Of a stretch of DNA of 64,000 bases, positions 26,718 to 36,609 are shown one piece after another (position 1 is the stretch's first letter; every line of letters starts with the position of its first letter). This stretch comes from Acidimicrobiaceae bacterium. GTDB lineage: Bacteria; Actinomycetota; Acidimicrobiia; Acidimicrobiales; Acidimicrobiaceae. The notes below the pieces were generated by a model. The model worked only from the letters and a program-made list of their open reading frames with translations, had not been told where the DNA came from and did no database searches. Both the position numbers and the translations under genes were made by a program. Location of the stretch: assembly GCA_013044385.1 (NCBI GenBank), contig JABEUN010000051.1:1-64000 (forward strand), written 5' to 3'.

Positions 26718-29084
26718 TCAAAGGGTTGACATCTCCATCATGCGCCCAGTCCTGGCAGAAGTGATTTGCTTTGAAAGCTCTATCGTTCTCGAACGCTCGA
26801 GGCATACCTCTCCGCGTCGTTCGAGCGTCAGCGATTGCCCTTTTGCTAGACTCCACAGGGCAGCGGTAACAAGCTGATTCCCTTCGAAATGAGAACTTGC
26901 TAGGCCAGAGACCCTAAGGGAAGCAATGATTGCGACACGCGAAAGGTCAAACTTCTTTCTCGCTCCAATCCAGTCCATTTCCGAGTCGACCGCTGGCCGG
27001 TCATGCATTACAAGCTCGTCGTACCCTAGCCGAATATCTCTATCTTCGGGAACGGCCCCCTGTAGCATCCGGATGAAATCTGCCTGAAGGGCCGCTGCAT
27101 CACAATCTTTGTCTACCGTCCCAAGACTCCTCAACATCGTACGAGCAGGAAGATCGAGCACCAGCGCCGAAACCGATACAACAACTTCACCGGCTGCAGG
27201 CACGTCACCTTTCAATGTCGGCTGATCTGGTCGGGTCTGCAGTACGGTCAGTTCAGCGGGCCCATTCTCAAATCCGACCTCATCGATGGTGCGAACTGAT
27301 GAGTTTCGGAAGTACTTGAGTTGTCGCTCGTTTAAGACCCTACTACCCTCCCCACATTCGAGACGGTACTCTCCTCTGTCTCCAAATAGCGTGCCGGTGC
27401 AGGTCTCTAAACCCTCCGGCCTGAATGATGGTGGCACAATCACTCCGACACCATCTGGTCCTGATCTTTCGATCTGGATCTTCATTTCTCCGAGGTGCCA
27501 TTCCGAAATATCCCTCGCCTCTTGTGCACTTGCTACCACGACAGCCCTGGAGCATGCCTCTGAAAACTCGTCCAGTTTCTGCTGCACTCTTCCAACTGCC
27601 TGACTATTGGTCGGCCAAATGGTTAGTCCGAGATCTTCGGAGACTGCGAATCTAAGGTGCCCTTGGGCTTCTCGCCTCAGATCAAGGCGATGCTGGATAT
27701 CGTCACTGGCGGACCTCAACAGTATGATGCTGTCCTTCCCGTCGACCAAGACTCTGTCTACGATCTCCGAAGGGGCAACGGTGCCGGAATGGACAACGAC
27801 AAGGGTGCCTCCAGCCGAAGTCGAACCATCGGAAAGTTTGGCAGAGAGATAAGACGACCAGAGCGAGCTGGACTTAAGCGGTGACGGATGAAGTTCCACC
27901 AATTCTTCGTCAGGCATCCGCCTAACTTCGGAAGCTAACCGATAGTTCGCAAGTCCCGATCCCTTGGCCCGTAAGACCTCCCGTATCGACTCAGGGTCGC
28001 CTCCACGCCTAGCAATGATCCTCTTTGCCAGTTCGAGAGTACCCAAATCGTCCGCAAGTCTGCCTAAAACGCCTCCGTAACTGGACGAACCGCCGTCGAA
28101 GCACGACTTGATGCCGAGCAGTTCAATCGCTGCGGCCAGCGCATCATCTATTTCCCCTACCTCTGCAGATTTAAGCGCCTTCCTAACTTCTGCATGCAGT
28201 GGTCCACGGGCAACCCCTTCCAAACGATTCAAGAACAGCCGCTCTAGAACTACCGCCGGATCTGGCGAAATCCCATTCGATCGATCGAGCCATGACCGCC
28301 GCAAATCTGTTAGGTTCGAAACCACCTTGGAAGGTCGGTCCGTTAAAGCCGCAATCTGGCGTGCTCTTGGGGATCCGCCATACCGCTTTGCGGACGAAAG
28401 TACGGTGGCCCTACGCGAACTGAACTCCTCCTCCAGCTTGAGAATCCGTTCAAATTCCACTGCCTTCGAGCCGACATCGCCACTCGACATCAATCCGGTC
28501 ACTCGATTAAGTTGGAGCCAGAGTTCATGGCGGTAGACGTTCCGAAACATCGACTCAGCCCTGTACAACCTGCCACTATCGACAGCCCGAGATTGTAAAG
28601 CATCCTCAGCGAAATCTGGACGTATTGAATTTATTATCAAGAGGTGGCTGTGCAGGTGCGGATCATGGCTCCTCGATAGGGCGTGATCGAAGCTGACAGA
28701 GGACAGTCCAGAACTCCTGCGCCACCTCGGGCCAATTGTCACTGCGGATTCAGTCTCCTCTATGTACCGGTGGGTGGCGTCTACAGCAGCGACATGTGCT
28801 GAATGAATCGCCGATGCCCACTTGTCCTCAGTCAATGCCCAGAGAACTGAGACGGACTTAGGAGCGGAAAGTACGAGTTCAAAGCCAGCTACCGTCCGCC
28901 TAGATCCGAAGAACTCTGTCCGCAAAATCGTTTCGATTTCGCGTAAATCCAGCAACTCTGCCTCAGAAGAACCAAATACCGCCCCCCGTCCCAACTTTCT
29001 ACCACGACCGCTCCCTAGCTCATTTAATCCGGCAAGTTCTGATCTGGAGTAGTATTCGAGTCCCTCAAACCTTACAGATCGCAT
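26718..29084 (-). CDS. MobF/TrwC-type relaxase-domain protein with no recognisable helicase P-loop
   Basis: N-terminal half matches a TrwC relaxase: tandem tyrosines at residues 11-12 followed by a Gly-rich GSGRGRKLGRGAVFG segment, the family block FELVLSAPKSVSVLWAL (about 69-84) and the metal-binding histidines in FDHALSRSHDPHLHSHLLI (His134, His145, His147). Such enzymes nick DNA at oriT and bind the 5-prime end. The rest (about 550 residues) occupies the helicase position, but I find no GxxGxGKT Walker A; the nearest match reads GTLVVVHSGTVAPSEIV. It stands alone, with no traG/virD4, oriT or plasmid genes nearby. The ATG at 29082-29084 follows GAGGGTG. Either a domesticated relaxase or a remnant of an integrated element. 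Confidence 0.75.
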   Translation of the reverse strand: MRSVRFEGLEYYSRSELAGLNELGSGRGRKLGRGAVFGSSEAELLDLREIETILRTEFFGSRRTVAGFELVLSAPKSVSVLWALTEDKWASAIHSAHVAAVDATHRYIEETESAVTIGPRWRRSSGLSSVSFDHALSRSHDPHLHSHLLIINSIRPDFAEDALQSRAVDSGRLYRAESMFRNVYRHELWLQLNRVTGLMSSGDVGSKAVEFERILKLEEEFSSRRATVLSSAKRYGGSPRARQIAALTDRPSKVVSNLTDLRRSWLDRSNGISPDPAVVLERLFLNRLEGVARGPLHAEVRKALKSAEVGEIDDALAAAIELLGIKSCFDGGSSSYGGVLGRLADDLGTLELAKRIIARRGGDPESIREVLRAKGSGLANYRLASEVRRMPDEELVELHPSPLKSSSLWSSYLSAKLSDGSTSAGGTLVVVHSGTVAPSEIVDRVLVDGKDSIILLRSASDDIQHRLDLRREAQGHLRFAVSEDLGLTIWPTNSQAVGRVQQKLDEFSEACSRAVVVASAQEARDISEWHLGEMKIQIERSGPDGVGVIVPPSFRPEGLETCTGTLFGDRGEYRLECGEGSRVLNERQLKYFRNSSVRTIDEVGFENGPAELTVLQTRPDQPTLKGDVPAAGEVVVSVSALVLDLPARTMLRSLGTVDKDCDAAALQADFIRMLQGAVPEDRDIRLGYDELVMHDRPAVDSEMDWIGARKKFDLSRVAIIASLRVSGLASSHFEGNQLVTAALWSLAKGQSLTLERRGEVCLERSRTIELSKQITSARTGRMMEMSTL

Positions 29085-29354
29085 TTTCACCCTCACTTAA
29101 ACCACTCACGGCATTCAACAACCGCAGAATCTCGAGTCCTTTGAGGGACTAATACACTCCCAGCGGTCGTCACCACTAAAGTTCGCCGACGACACGTCGA
29201 AATATCTTGAAGAGAGACAGGCGGATAGCGATATCGTTAGAAGCGGATTCGGGGCCTCGATCGACTCGATAGTCTGGGAAGACGTGCGTCCGTCGTGCCA
29301 GTGGCAACGAAGTCGCAATCGAACTCTAGCCTGTCCAGTGGTGGAGGTGGAGCT

Positions 29355-29930
29355 ATGTTCGAATATGAGATTGAAAGAGCCACCGACACTAGGTTGCGTC
29401 TGATCACACACTATGACAGCTTTGCCCTGTTCAACCTCATCGATTCTGACAGGGAACATCTTGGTGAGTTCCTTAGCTGGGTACACGACACAAAGTCAAT
29501 CGAGGACACCGACAACTTCGTTACAAACTGCCTACTTCAGTTGACCACCGGGACAGGCTTCGTCACCGGCATGGTACTCGCAGGAAAGCTCGTTGGCGTC
29601 ATTGGATTCCAGCCAATCAATTTCGAATCGCTAACAGTAGACCTGGGATACTGGATCCACAGTGACTATCAGGGTCTGGGAGTCGTAACCAAGTCAACCG
29701 TGGCGATGACTACTATCGCTTTCACAAGGATGGGCCTTCAGACGGTGACTATCACCGCAGATCAGCGCAACATTCGATCGCGCGCAATTCCGGAGAGACT
29801 CGGCTTCCAACCCGAGTCGGAATTGGAAGTTGAAGGATCTACCCAGATCGTTTATGCGATGAAGCGTTCGGCTTGGATCGGTGAGAGAAATGGACCAACT
29901 GACAGCCTTGATGGACAGCTGACGGCCTAA
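29355..29930 (+). CDS. GNAT-family N-acetyltransferase (RimJ/RimL type)
   Basis: Acetyl-CoA-dependent acetyltransferase of 191 residues. The family core is LVGVIGFQPINFESLTVDLG, then YWIHSDYQGLGVVTKSTVAM (acetyl-CoA pyrophosphate-binding region) and NIRSRAIPERLGFQPE. The ATG at 29355 is chosen because GGAGGTGG lies 8 bases before it; a longer frame reaches 29295. Its end overlaps the convergent pafBC stop by 4 bp. The substrate (protein N terminus, antibiotic or metabolite) cannot be told. Confidence 0.85.
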   Translation: MFEYEIERATDTRLRLITHYDSFALFNLIDSDREHLGEFLSWVHDTKSIEDTDNFVTNCLLQLTTGTGFVTGMVLAGKLVGVIGFQPINFESLTVDLGYWIHSDYQGLGVVTKSTVAMTTIAFTRMGLQTVTITADQRNIRSRAIPERLGFQPESELEVEGSTQIVYAMKRSAWIGERNGPTDSLDGQLTA

Positions 29931-31885
29931 GAAATTACCCCTGCACCTGAGATTACAGATAGGGCGAAATCCAGAAAGTCCCGCTTCCAGTCAGGTTCCC
30001 CAACTACCCGCGCATTCGGCCCAAGCGAGCAAAGTGTCTCGAAAAACCACTTCTTTGAAACGATGGGTAACTCAAGCAACCATCTTTCGTCCCTACGAGC
30101 AAGTCGCCTGTAGTAGCCGCGCGCGACCTCGTCAATCTTTCTGAGACCAATCTCGTCAACCTCCAAGTACCCCAATGTCGCATCAGCCGGAAGCCTCAGT
30201 ACTTCGGGTTTTGAGAACTCCACCGCAACCTGCTCTGATCCGTCTAGTGCCTTAGATTCCGACATGCTGAGAATTCGAGATACCTTGAAAATCCGGACCT
30301 CGCTTATCTCGAGATCCAGGGCCTCAAGATACCAGTTCCCATCTCGGCTGAAGAGTCGCACCGGGCTGACGGTTCTGTCTTTCAGGCGGCCACTTGAATG
30401 CGAGTTGTAGAGCATGTCTATTCCATGACCAGTAGATATGCAGTCACTAATGACAGATAGGCGACCGTCTCCATCGATCTCAATTGAAAGTGGATCCTCC
30501 ACTCCTCTGTCCCTGAAGGCCTTACCCAACTTTTCCACAGCCGAACTCAGTGCGGGAGAGTCGATACCAGTCGCGGAAATGACCGATTTCGATGCTGCGA
30601 AAAGTAGCAAAGCTGCCGGATAATCCAGTCGTTGAGGCAGTGCAAGAGCCGAATCAACATTTACTAACACCTCATCGGCCTCGGGATCGACTATCAGTTC
30701 AAAAAGCATCTCGGGCGTATACGGCGGCAAACCACACGTAGCAGCTGCCTCAAGGAGTCCAATCAGGCGTTCCCTGTCTACCTCAAATCGCTCCGCCAAG
30801 TAGGAGATGGATGCCCTCTTCATCGTCTGCAGAACCGGAAGAATCGAACACAAAAGCCTAAATCTGTCATTGGCATTCCTAATGGCCGCAGGGTGCTTAG
30901 ATCGCCCCTGCACTGCCCCGTTATCGTCAATCGATCCACCGAAGTCCGATTCCTGCCAATCGACGAAGGCTCCGTCAGCATGCCCCGTCATCGTCCGGTG
31001 GATCCAATCCGACAACTGCTCCAACATGGTGTCTGGTCCAATGATCTTCAGACGTCCACCGAACTGGAAGATGAGGTCTAAGAATGCAGATGAATTCGAT
31101 ACCGATACCTCGAATAGATCGGCTCCAGATCCATCATCGCCGATCGGATCAATCCCGAGTTGGGATGCAAGAATGGTGGAGTCATCTCCACGAACCGATA
31201 CGCAGACTAGCGCACTCTCCTCCACCTGTAGAGACCATTGATCCGATGGAAATACCAATTGAAGATCAAAATCCACCGGAATCTGGTACCGCTCACCATC
31301 TTCGATCGTCGCAGGTCCCTGAATCCGATCGACCCTGAAAACTCGCACCGCGGCCCTTGTCCTGTCGTATCCGACCAGGTACCACACACCCCAGCGGAAG
31401 ACAATCCGATAGGTCTCTACCTCTCGTCCAATTCCGGAGTAATCGAAGCGCAGCAACCGACTCTTAGATGCCGCTTCGTATATGACTGGTAGCGCAGTGG
31501 GGCTGGGAATGTCGACGAATATAGGAGAGTCCGCTTCCAGCGCGAATCCGAGTCGTCCAGCCGCATCCAGCGGACTTGTACTTCCGAAACTCACTGACGC
31601 CAGTGCCGAACCCAGCGCCACCAGCTCATCCTCATTAAATTTGACATCCAAAACTATGTCTGCAGGATCGATGAAGTACCCATAACCTGCGTGCCCCTCA
31701 ACGTCAACCGGAACTGTACGAATAGGCATTCCTGCTCGCTTCAGATCAGCCTTTGCGCGCTCGAAGATCTGCCGCCTTGCGGCCTCTCCCTTAGGCATTC
31801 CTTCGAGTGAATTCTGGATCTCATCCTGTGTAAGTGGTCTAGGCGCCTCAAGGAGCATCTGGACCAAATTGACGAGTCGAATCAT
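29927..31885 (-). CDS. pafBC: Fused PafB-PafC WYL-domain transcription regulator
   Basis: In actinobacteria PafB and PafC form the activator of the LexA-independent DNA-damage response. Here two such units are in one chain of about 652 residues. First half: winged HTH (IRLVNLVQMLLEAPRPLTQDEI), then a WYL domain (LLRFDYSGIGREVETYRIV, then FRWGVWYLVGYDRTR). Second half: HTH-like region (FRLLCSILPVLQTMKRASIS, then YLAERFEVDRERL) and a second WYL domain (LFSRDGNWYLEALDLEISEV). A longer frame starts at TTG 31930, but the ATG at 31885 fits the PafB N terminus. It sits 20 kb from the SOS mutasome genes. No paf or proteasome genes adjoin it. Confidence 0.85.
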   Translation of the reverse strand: MIRLVNLVQMLLEAPRPLTQDEIQNSLEGMPKGEAARRQIFERAKADLKRAGMPIRTVPVDVEGHAGYGYFIDPADIVLDVKFNEDELVALGSALASVSFGSTSPLDAAGRLGFALEADSPIFVDIPSPTALPVIYEAASKSRLLRFDYSGIGREVETYRIVFRWGVWYLVGYDRTRAAVRVFRVDRIQGPATIEDGERYQIPVDFDLQLVFPSDQWSLQVEESALVCVSVRGDDSTILASQLGIDPIGDDGSGADLFEVSVSNSSAFLDLIFQFGGRLKIIGPDTMLEQLSDWIHRTMTGHADGAFVDWQESDFGGSIDDNGAVQGRSKHPAAIRNANDRFRLLCSILPVLQTMKRASISYLAERFEVDRERLIGLLEAAATCGLPPYTPEMLFELIVDPEADEVLVNVDSALALPQRLDYPAALLLFAASKSVISATGIDSPALSSAVEKLGKAFRDRGVEDPLSIEIDGDGRLSVISDCISTGHGIDMLYNSHSSGRLKDRTVSPVRLFSRDGNWYLEALDLEISEVRIFKVSRILSMSESKALDGSEQVAVEFSKPEVLRLPADATLGYLEVDEIGLRKIDEVARGYYRRLARRDERWLLELPIVSKKWFFETLCSLGPNARVVGEPDWKRDFLDFALSVISGAGVIS

Positions 31886-32130
31886 TGGATCAAGTTGAGC
31901 CACATTGAGATGGTAGCGGTTCGACAACAAGTTCGATTAGAGAGCGGAATGGGCCTCTCGAATGGTTGGAGTGCCAAATGATGACAGTATCTATTTCTGC
32001 CACAGTCTGGAATTTCTTGGATACAGATTCTCGGGTAGAATCGAATAAATCAAAGGAAGGGCTATTTGCTCTCCACTTGTTTCAGCAGCTCAGGCTTTGT
32101 TTTCCCAGCACAAGAAGGGGAGGTTACAAG

Positions 32131-33087
32131 TTGGTCTCAGTCCTTGCCGCGATTCGGACCTACCAAGTCGATCTCTCCTTCAAGTTCCACGTCACCGAGA
32201 TATTGGCAACTTTCCTGGCCCTACTCGCCTACTTCATAGTCATGGCGCACCACGGTAAAAATGCCCAATCACCGGGTTCTGTCGGTGCTCACCCAGCTAG
32301 CGGAAGCCGTCAATCCGGCGTCAGAGGCCTGATTAGGTCCTTCTTGGCGGCGAGCTCTCCGAAAGAGCGACTGCTGTTTCTGATTGGTGCTTCGTTCCTT
32401 TGGCTAGTGGAAGGTTGGCCTTTGGCCGATTTAGCCAACGCCTCGATATTCGCGTATCTGATGCAGAACTTGCTCTTGAGCCTAGTGGCCGTCCCATTGA
32501 TGCTCATGGGCACCCCGAGGTGGGTCTTCTCAAGACTAACTAAACCTCGCTACCTGGACTGGGTCCTTTCCAAGCTCACCCGTTCGCTGGTCGCAACGTC
32601 CATCTTCACCTTGACCATGACCTCCGTGATGCTCCCGGACGTGGTCAACTCAGAGACTGGCTCCATCTTGGTGAGCTCATTGGTTCACCTTTGGGTTGGT
32701 TTGGCCGCCGCAATCATGTGGATCCCTGCGCTTCGTCTACTACCGGGCATTCGACAACTATCTACAGCAGGTCGAATTGCATACCTCTTCACGCAGAGCC
32801 TCCTCCCGAACATACCTGCGATCGCCCTAATCTTTGCCAAACACTCTTTATATCCTACAATCGCACCATACGTCAGGTCCTTGGGAATCTCCGCAGTAGC
32901 TGACCAACAATTGGCAGGTGGCGTGGGGAAAATCTTCTCATTACTCATACTTTGGGGCGCCGCAGTCGTCATTCTGATTAGGGCAAATCGAGACGAAGAG
33001 CTTGGGCTTGACCCAGAACTAATAACATGGGATGACGTGGAGCGCGAATTCGAGCGCACTTCTAAGCGAGTTACGCCGGAGGCATAG
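32131..33087 (+). CDS. CtaG-like (caa3-type) cytochrome c oxidase assembly membrane protein
   Basis: About 318 residues with seven or more membrane helices. The block RLLFLIGASFLWLVEGWPLA, then YLMQNLLLSLVAVPLMLMGT and the C-terminal helices match the Caa3_CtaG family, thought to help deliver copper to cytochrome oxidase. I chose TTG 32131 because GGGGAGG precedes it by 7 bases and the preceding frame (from 31966) is not membrane-like. It is divergent from pafBC and 60 bp upstream of typA on the same strand. No oxidase genes are in this window. Confidence 0.8.
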   Translation: MVSVLAAIRTYQVDLSFKFHVTEILATFLALLAYFIVMAHHGKNAQSPGSVGAHPASGSRQSGVRGLIRSFLAASSPKERLLFLIGASFLWLVEGWPLADLANASIFAYLMQNLLLSLVAVPLMLMGTPRWVFSRLTKPRYLDWVLSKLTRSLVATSIFTLTMTSVMLPDVVNSETGSILVSSLVHLWVGLAAAIMWIPALRLLPGIRQLSTAGRIAYLFTQSLLPNIPAIALIFAKHSLYPTIAPYVRSLGISAVADQQLAGGVGKIFSLLILWGAAVVILIRANRDEELGLDPELITWDDVEREFERTSKRVTPEA

Positions 33088-33149
33088 CCACCACACAATC
33101 AAATCGATTGGATTGCAACGCGCCAAATCCAATGGTTCCTAGGAGAAAA

Positions 33150-34985
33150 GTGCCCGTTCGGGAAGATTTACGCAACATCGCAATTATCGCTCATGTCGAC
33201 CATGGCAAAACCACGCTCGTAGACGCAATGCTACGGCAGTCTGGTGCGTTTAGGGACAATCAAGAGGTGCTTGAGCGCATACTCGACTCGGGCGATCTTG
33301 AGCGGGAGAAGGGGATCACGATCCTCGCCAAAAACATCTCCATCAACTGGCATGGCATGAGGGTGAACATTGTCGACACGCCAGGTCACGCAGATTTTGG
33401 AGGTGAGGTTGAGCGAGGACTCCTGATGGTGGACGGTGCTGTTCTGCTGGTAGATGCTGCAGAAGGACCATTACCTCAGACACGCTTTGTACTTCGCAAA
33501 GCACTCGACCTCAAGCTACCTATCATCACTGTTCTAAACAAGATCGACAGGCCAGATGCCCGCCCCAAAGAGGTACTTGACGAGATCTTCGAACTTTTCT
33601 TCGACTTGGGTGCGGATGAGCACCAGATAGAGTTCCCCACTCTATACGCATCTGGTCGGTCGGGTTGGGCCAGCCTCAGCCCCGACGAGCACGGTGACGA
33701 CCTGTCTGTCCTATTCGACGCGATCCGGGACGACGTACCGGCGCCCACCTTCGAGGCAGACGGCAAACTAGGCGCTATGGTCTCGAACATAGATGGTTCC
33801 CCCTATCTCGGAAGACTTGCCATCTGCAGGATCGACAGCGGCAGACTTAAAAAGGGGCAGCAGGTCGCATGGTTCTCACGCGAAAACGGAATGAAAAAAG
33901 TCCGCATATCCGAACTATTCGTTCCTGACAACCTCGACAGGAAGCCTGTGGACGAGGTCGGTCCCGGCGAGATCGCCATTATTGCAGGACTCGAGGATGC
34001 CTCTATAGGAGACAGCATCTCCGATCCAGACAACCCAGTGCAGCTACCACCGATCACGGTCGACGAGCCAGCCATCTCGATGACCTTTTCTGTCAACTCT
34101 ACGCTCATGTCCGGTCGTGAGGGCTCAAAAGTCACCGCCAGACTGATCGGCTCCCGGCTGACGCAGGAGTTGATCGGAAATGTCTCGCTTAAGGTCCTCA
34201 ACACAGACAGAACCGACACCTGGGAAGTACAGGGCAGGGGCGAACTCGCCTTGGCCGTTCTGATAGAGACGATGAGACGAGAGGGGTTCGAACTCACCAT
34301 TGGTAAGCCACAGGCGATCACGAGGGTCATCGATGGCAAACTCTGCGAGCCTTACGAGCGTCTTGAAGTCGATATACCGGAAGAGTACTTTGGATCGCTG
34401 ACTCAATGCGTCTCGCCTAGGAAGGCCACGTTGGTATCGATGACATCCAACGGCAGCGGATGGACAAGGGCGATCTTCCATATTCCTTCCAGGGGTCTGC
34501 TTGGCCTAAGAAGTGATGTCCTGTCCCAGACGAAGGGCACTGCGATCATTCACCACGCCTTCGACGGCTACGCAGCTTACGCTGGCGACATAAAAGCCCG
34601 AGCCTCCGGTTCACTTGTTGCAGATAGGACCGGTGCGACCACCGCATACGCACTTATTAACCTTCAGGACCGAGGTCAACTATTTGTCGGACCGGGCGAA
34701 GAGGTCTACGAGGGAATGGTGATCGGCGAGAACTCTCGAACAGAGGACATGGACGTCAATCCAACCAAGGAAAAGAAGCTGACAAATATGAGATCGTCAA
34801 CTTCGGAAGAGCTGGTCAGACTGAGCCCTCCGAAGCGCCTGTCCCTTGAAGCGGCTCTGGAGTTCATTGCCGAGGATGAGTGTCTTGAAGTCACACCCCT
34901 TTCGGTAAGGATCCGCAAAACCGCCCTCCAGCAGACTGACCGAGCAAGGTCAAGAAGCTCGAAAAGAGTCTCAGAACAAGACTAG
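33150..34985 (+). CDS. typA: Ribosome-associated GTPase TypA/BipA
   Basis: Translational GTPase of the EF-G type that works on the ribosome in assembly and stress adaptation. G1 IAHVDHGKTTLVDAML, G2/G3 RGITILAK-type region and DTPGHADFGGEVERGL, G4 NKIDRPDARP are present, followed by domain II, an EF-G-like domain III/V, and the BipA-specific C-terminal domain with FVGPGEEVYEGMVIGENSR and LTNMRSSTSEELVRLSPP. The GTG at 33150 follows AGGAGAAAA and gives the canonical start MPVREDLRNIAIIAHVDHGK. It overlaps the convergent lipoprotein gene by 4 bp. Confidence 0.96.
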   Translation: MPVREDLRNIAIIAHVDHGKTTLVDAMLRQSGAFRDNQEVLERILDSGDLEREKGITILAKNISINWHGMRVNIVDTPGHADFGGEVERGLLMVDGAVLLVDAAEGPLPQTRFVLRKALDLKLPIITVLNKIDRPDARPKEVLDEIFELFFDLGADEHQIEFPTLYASGRSGWASLSPDEHGDDLSVLFDAIRDDVPAPTFEADGKLGAMVSNIDGSPYLGRLAICRIDSGRLKKGQQVAWFSRENGMKKVRISELFVPDNLDRKPVDEVGPGEIAIIAGLEDASIGDSISDPDNPVQLPPITVDEPAISMTFSVNSTLMSGREGSKVTARLIGSRLTQELIGNVSLKVLNTDRTDTWEVQGRGELALAVLIETMRREGFELTIGKPQAITRVIDGKLCEPYERLEVDIPEEYFGSLTQCVSPRKATLVSMTSNGSGWTRAIFHIPSRGLLGLRSDVLSQTKGTAIIHHAFDGYAAYAGDIKARASGSLVADRTGATTAYALINLQDRGQLFVGPGEEVYEGMVIGENSRTEDMDVNPTKEKKLTNMRSSTSEELVRLSPPKRLSLEAALEFIAEDECLEVTPLSVRIRKTALQQTDRARSRSSKRVSEQD

Positions 34986-35389
34986 AAGGGGTGATAGAAC
35001 CTCAGCTTTCCCTTGGAAAGTTCGAACTCTCCGAGCTTGCTAGATGTCTTCAGCCGGTACACCTCGACAACTACTGACTTATGTCCGTTGTGCGCCGTAC
35101 CATTGACGAAGCCGACCAGACATAGCGGTGCGTTACCAGAGTAGTTATGAAGGTCTGTCGCCTTCTTTGCCACGGCTTGGGAGATTTCCCTTAGGCCGAT
35201 GAAGGACCACCCACTCGGGGCGGTTGCAACGGCCCTAGTTAGTGAACCCACACAGTTCGAAGCCGAGGTACCTGCAACGGAGTTTGACCCTCCACAAGCC
35301 GAGATGGCGACAGACATTGATAAGGCAGCAGTACTCGTAGCTAATTTCCGATACCAGCTGCGCGACAAGAAGTTTCGATTCGAACTCAC
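34982..35389 (-). CDS. Small lipoprotein of unknown function
   Basis: 135 residues with an N-terminal lipoprotein signal (KLATSTAALSMSVAISACGG; Cys about residue 32). The mature part of roughly 100 residues has two cysteines (SNCVGSLTRA, APLCLVGF) and no recognised motif. Its GTG start overlaps the stop of the upstream membrane-protein gene by 4 bp, so the two are translated together and probably act at the same membrane. Function not recognised. Confidence 0.75.
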   Translation of the reverse strand: MSSNRNFLSRSWYRKLATSTAALSMSVAISACGGSNSVAGTSASNCVGSLTRAVATAPSGWSFIGLREISQAVAKKATDLHNYSGNAPLCLVGFVNGTAHNGHKSVVVEVYRLKTSSKLGEFELSKGKLRFYHPF

Positions 35390-36468
35390 ATCACACCACC
35401 GCGTCCCTGACCCTCATCCACTGCTAGCACCGGCTCGACGTTCTGACGGTTTGAAACCAGCGCAAGTATGCCGTAACTTGCCGCACCGAGCGGAAGGATC
35501 ATCCAGAAGCTGAAAAGGCGATAGAGGATGACTGCGGCGACCGCAGAGGTCTCATGACCACCAAACGCTACCAGGGCGACCGTCATAGATCCCTCGACCA
35601 CTCCGAGCCCACCCGGCGTTATCGGCAGATTCGCGGCAAGTGCGCCAAGAGCATATGCAAGGATCACCCCAAGAACTGCAACTTTTGACTTGGTGGCCAC
35701 AAGCATCAGAAACAGGACCGCCAGATCAAATATCCAATTAAACAACGCCCAAGTGCCGCTTTCAAGCAGTTCGGCTGGCGTGAAGTCAATGTCTGGCGTC
35801 CACTTACTGCGTTCTGGAAGCACCTGCCGGTTGAATTTGTGTCTCACCGCACGGAGCCACACAATCATCCTGAACGCAGCACCTACGACTCGATCAGAAT
35901 AGATCGCTCCCAAGAGCATCAACCCGAACACAATTACCACCGTTAAGACGGTGCCTATCGATACAGCGCTCTCGGCCTGATTCTCTGCGCCTATCACCCC
36001 TACCAACGCCAACAGACACAACGACAGCACGGTCATTACGTTGACACCTGCAATCGCCACTGCAGAACTTGACGACGACACGCCCCTGTGCTTTAGCCGC
36101 CTGAAGAAGTAGACCGTCGACGCTGCTGCTCCGAGCGGAACCGAATTACCTAGCGCTGTCGCTGCTGCGGAGACCAAGAAGAGGTAGGACCTGCTCTGTG
36201 GCGCCCCAAGTCCCCTCAGTAAGCTTCGCGAGACCGATGAGTAGCTGAGAAGCGAAAGTAACTCCAGCACAACAGCCAGCATGACCACGTACAGAGGTAA
36301 TGATTCTGCATCGCGCACGACGCCTGCCAACTCAGCTGTCTTGCCGGCCAAGAACCAGACAGCAAATCCGAAGACAGCCGCGAGTGCCAGCACCGAGATC
36401 AGAATCCTCGCACGCACCGTGCTGAACCGACTTCGAGCAACTGAGTCGGTTGTCCTCATACACATCAC
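35386..36468 (-). CDS. Flippase-like integral membrane protein (UPF0104/LPG synthase TM region)
   Basis: A 360-residue protein with about eight to nine membrane helices. Family blocks include SRSLLRGLGAPQSRSYLFLV, LGNSVPLGAAASTVYFFRRL and NLPITPGGLGVVEGSMTVAL, diagnostic of the lysylphosphatidylglycerol synthase membrane region. The synthase catalytic domain is absent, so it is probably a lipid flippase-like or related membrane protein. Coupled to a downstream lipoprotein by a 4-bp overlap. Confidence 0.85.
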   Translation of the reverse strand: MMCMRTTDSVARSRFSTVRARILISVLALAAVFGFAVWFLAGKTAELAGVVRDAESLPLYVVMLAVVLELLSLLSYSSVSRSLLRGLGAPQSRSYLFLVSAAATALGNSVPLGAAASTVYFFRRLKHRGVSSSSSAVAIAGVNVMTVLSLCLLALVGVIGAENQAESAVSIGTVLTVVIVFGLMLLGAIYSDRVVGAAFRMIVWLRAVRHKFNRQVLPERSKWTPDIDFTPAELLESGTWALFNWIFDLAVLFLMLVATKSKVAVLGVILAYALGALAANLPITPGGLGVVEGSMTVALVAFGGHETSAVAAVILYRLFSFWMILPLGAASYGILALVSNRQNVEPVLAVDEGQGRGGVM

Positions 36469-36609
36469 TCTAGGAAGAGTCGGAATTCAGAACTGTCAAA
36501 CGCTCAGGCAACTAAGGTCGACAGTTGAATTAGAGGGGAAGCAGTCGATACTGTGGGCGCCCTCTCAGCCCGCCCATCTGAGCGGTTCAATTAGTTTCGG
36601 AGTTTCAAT

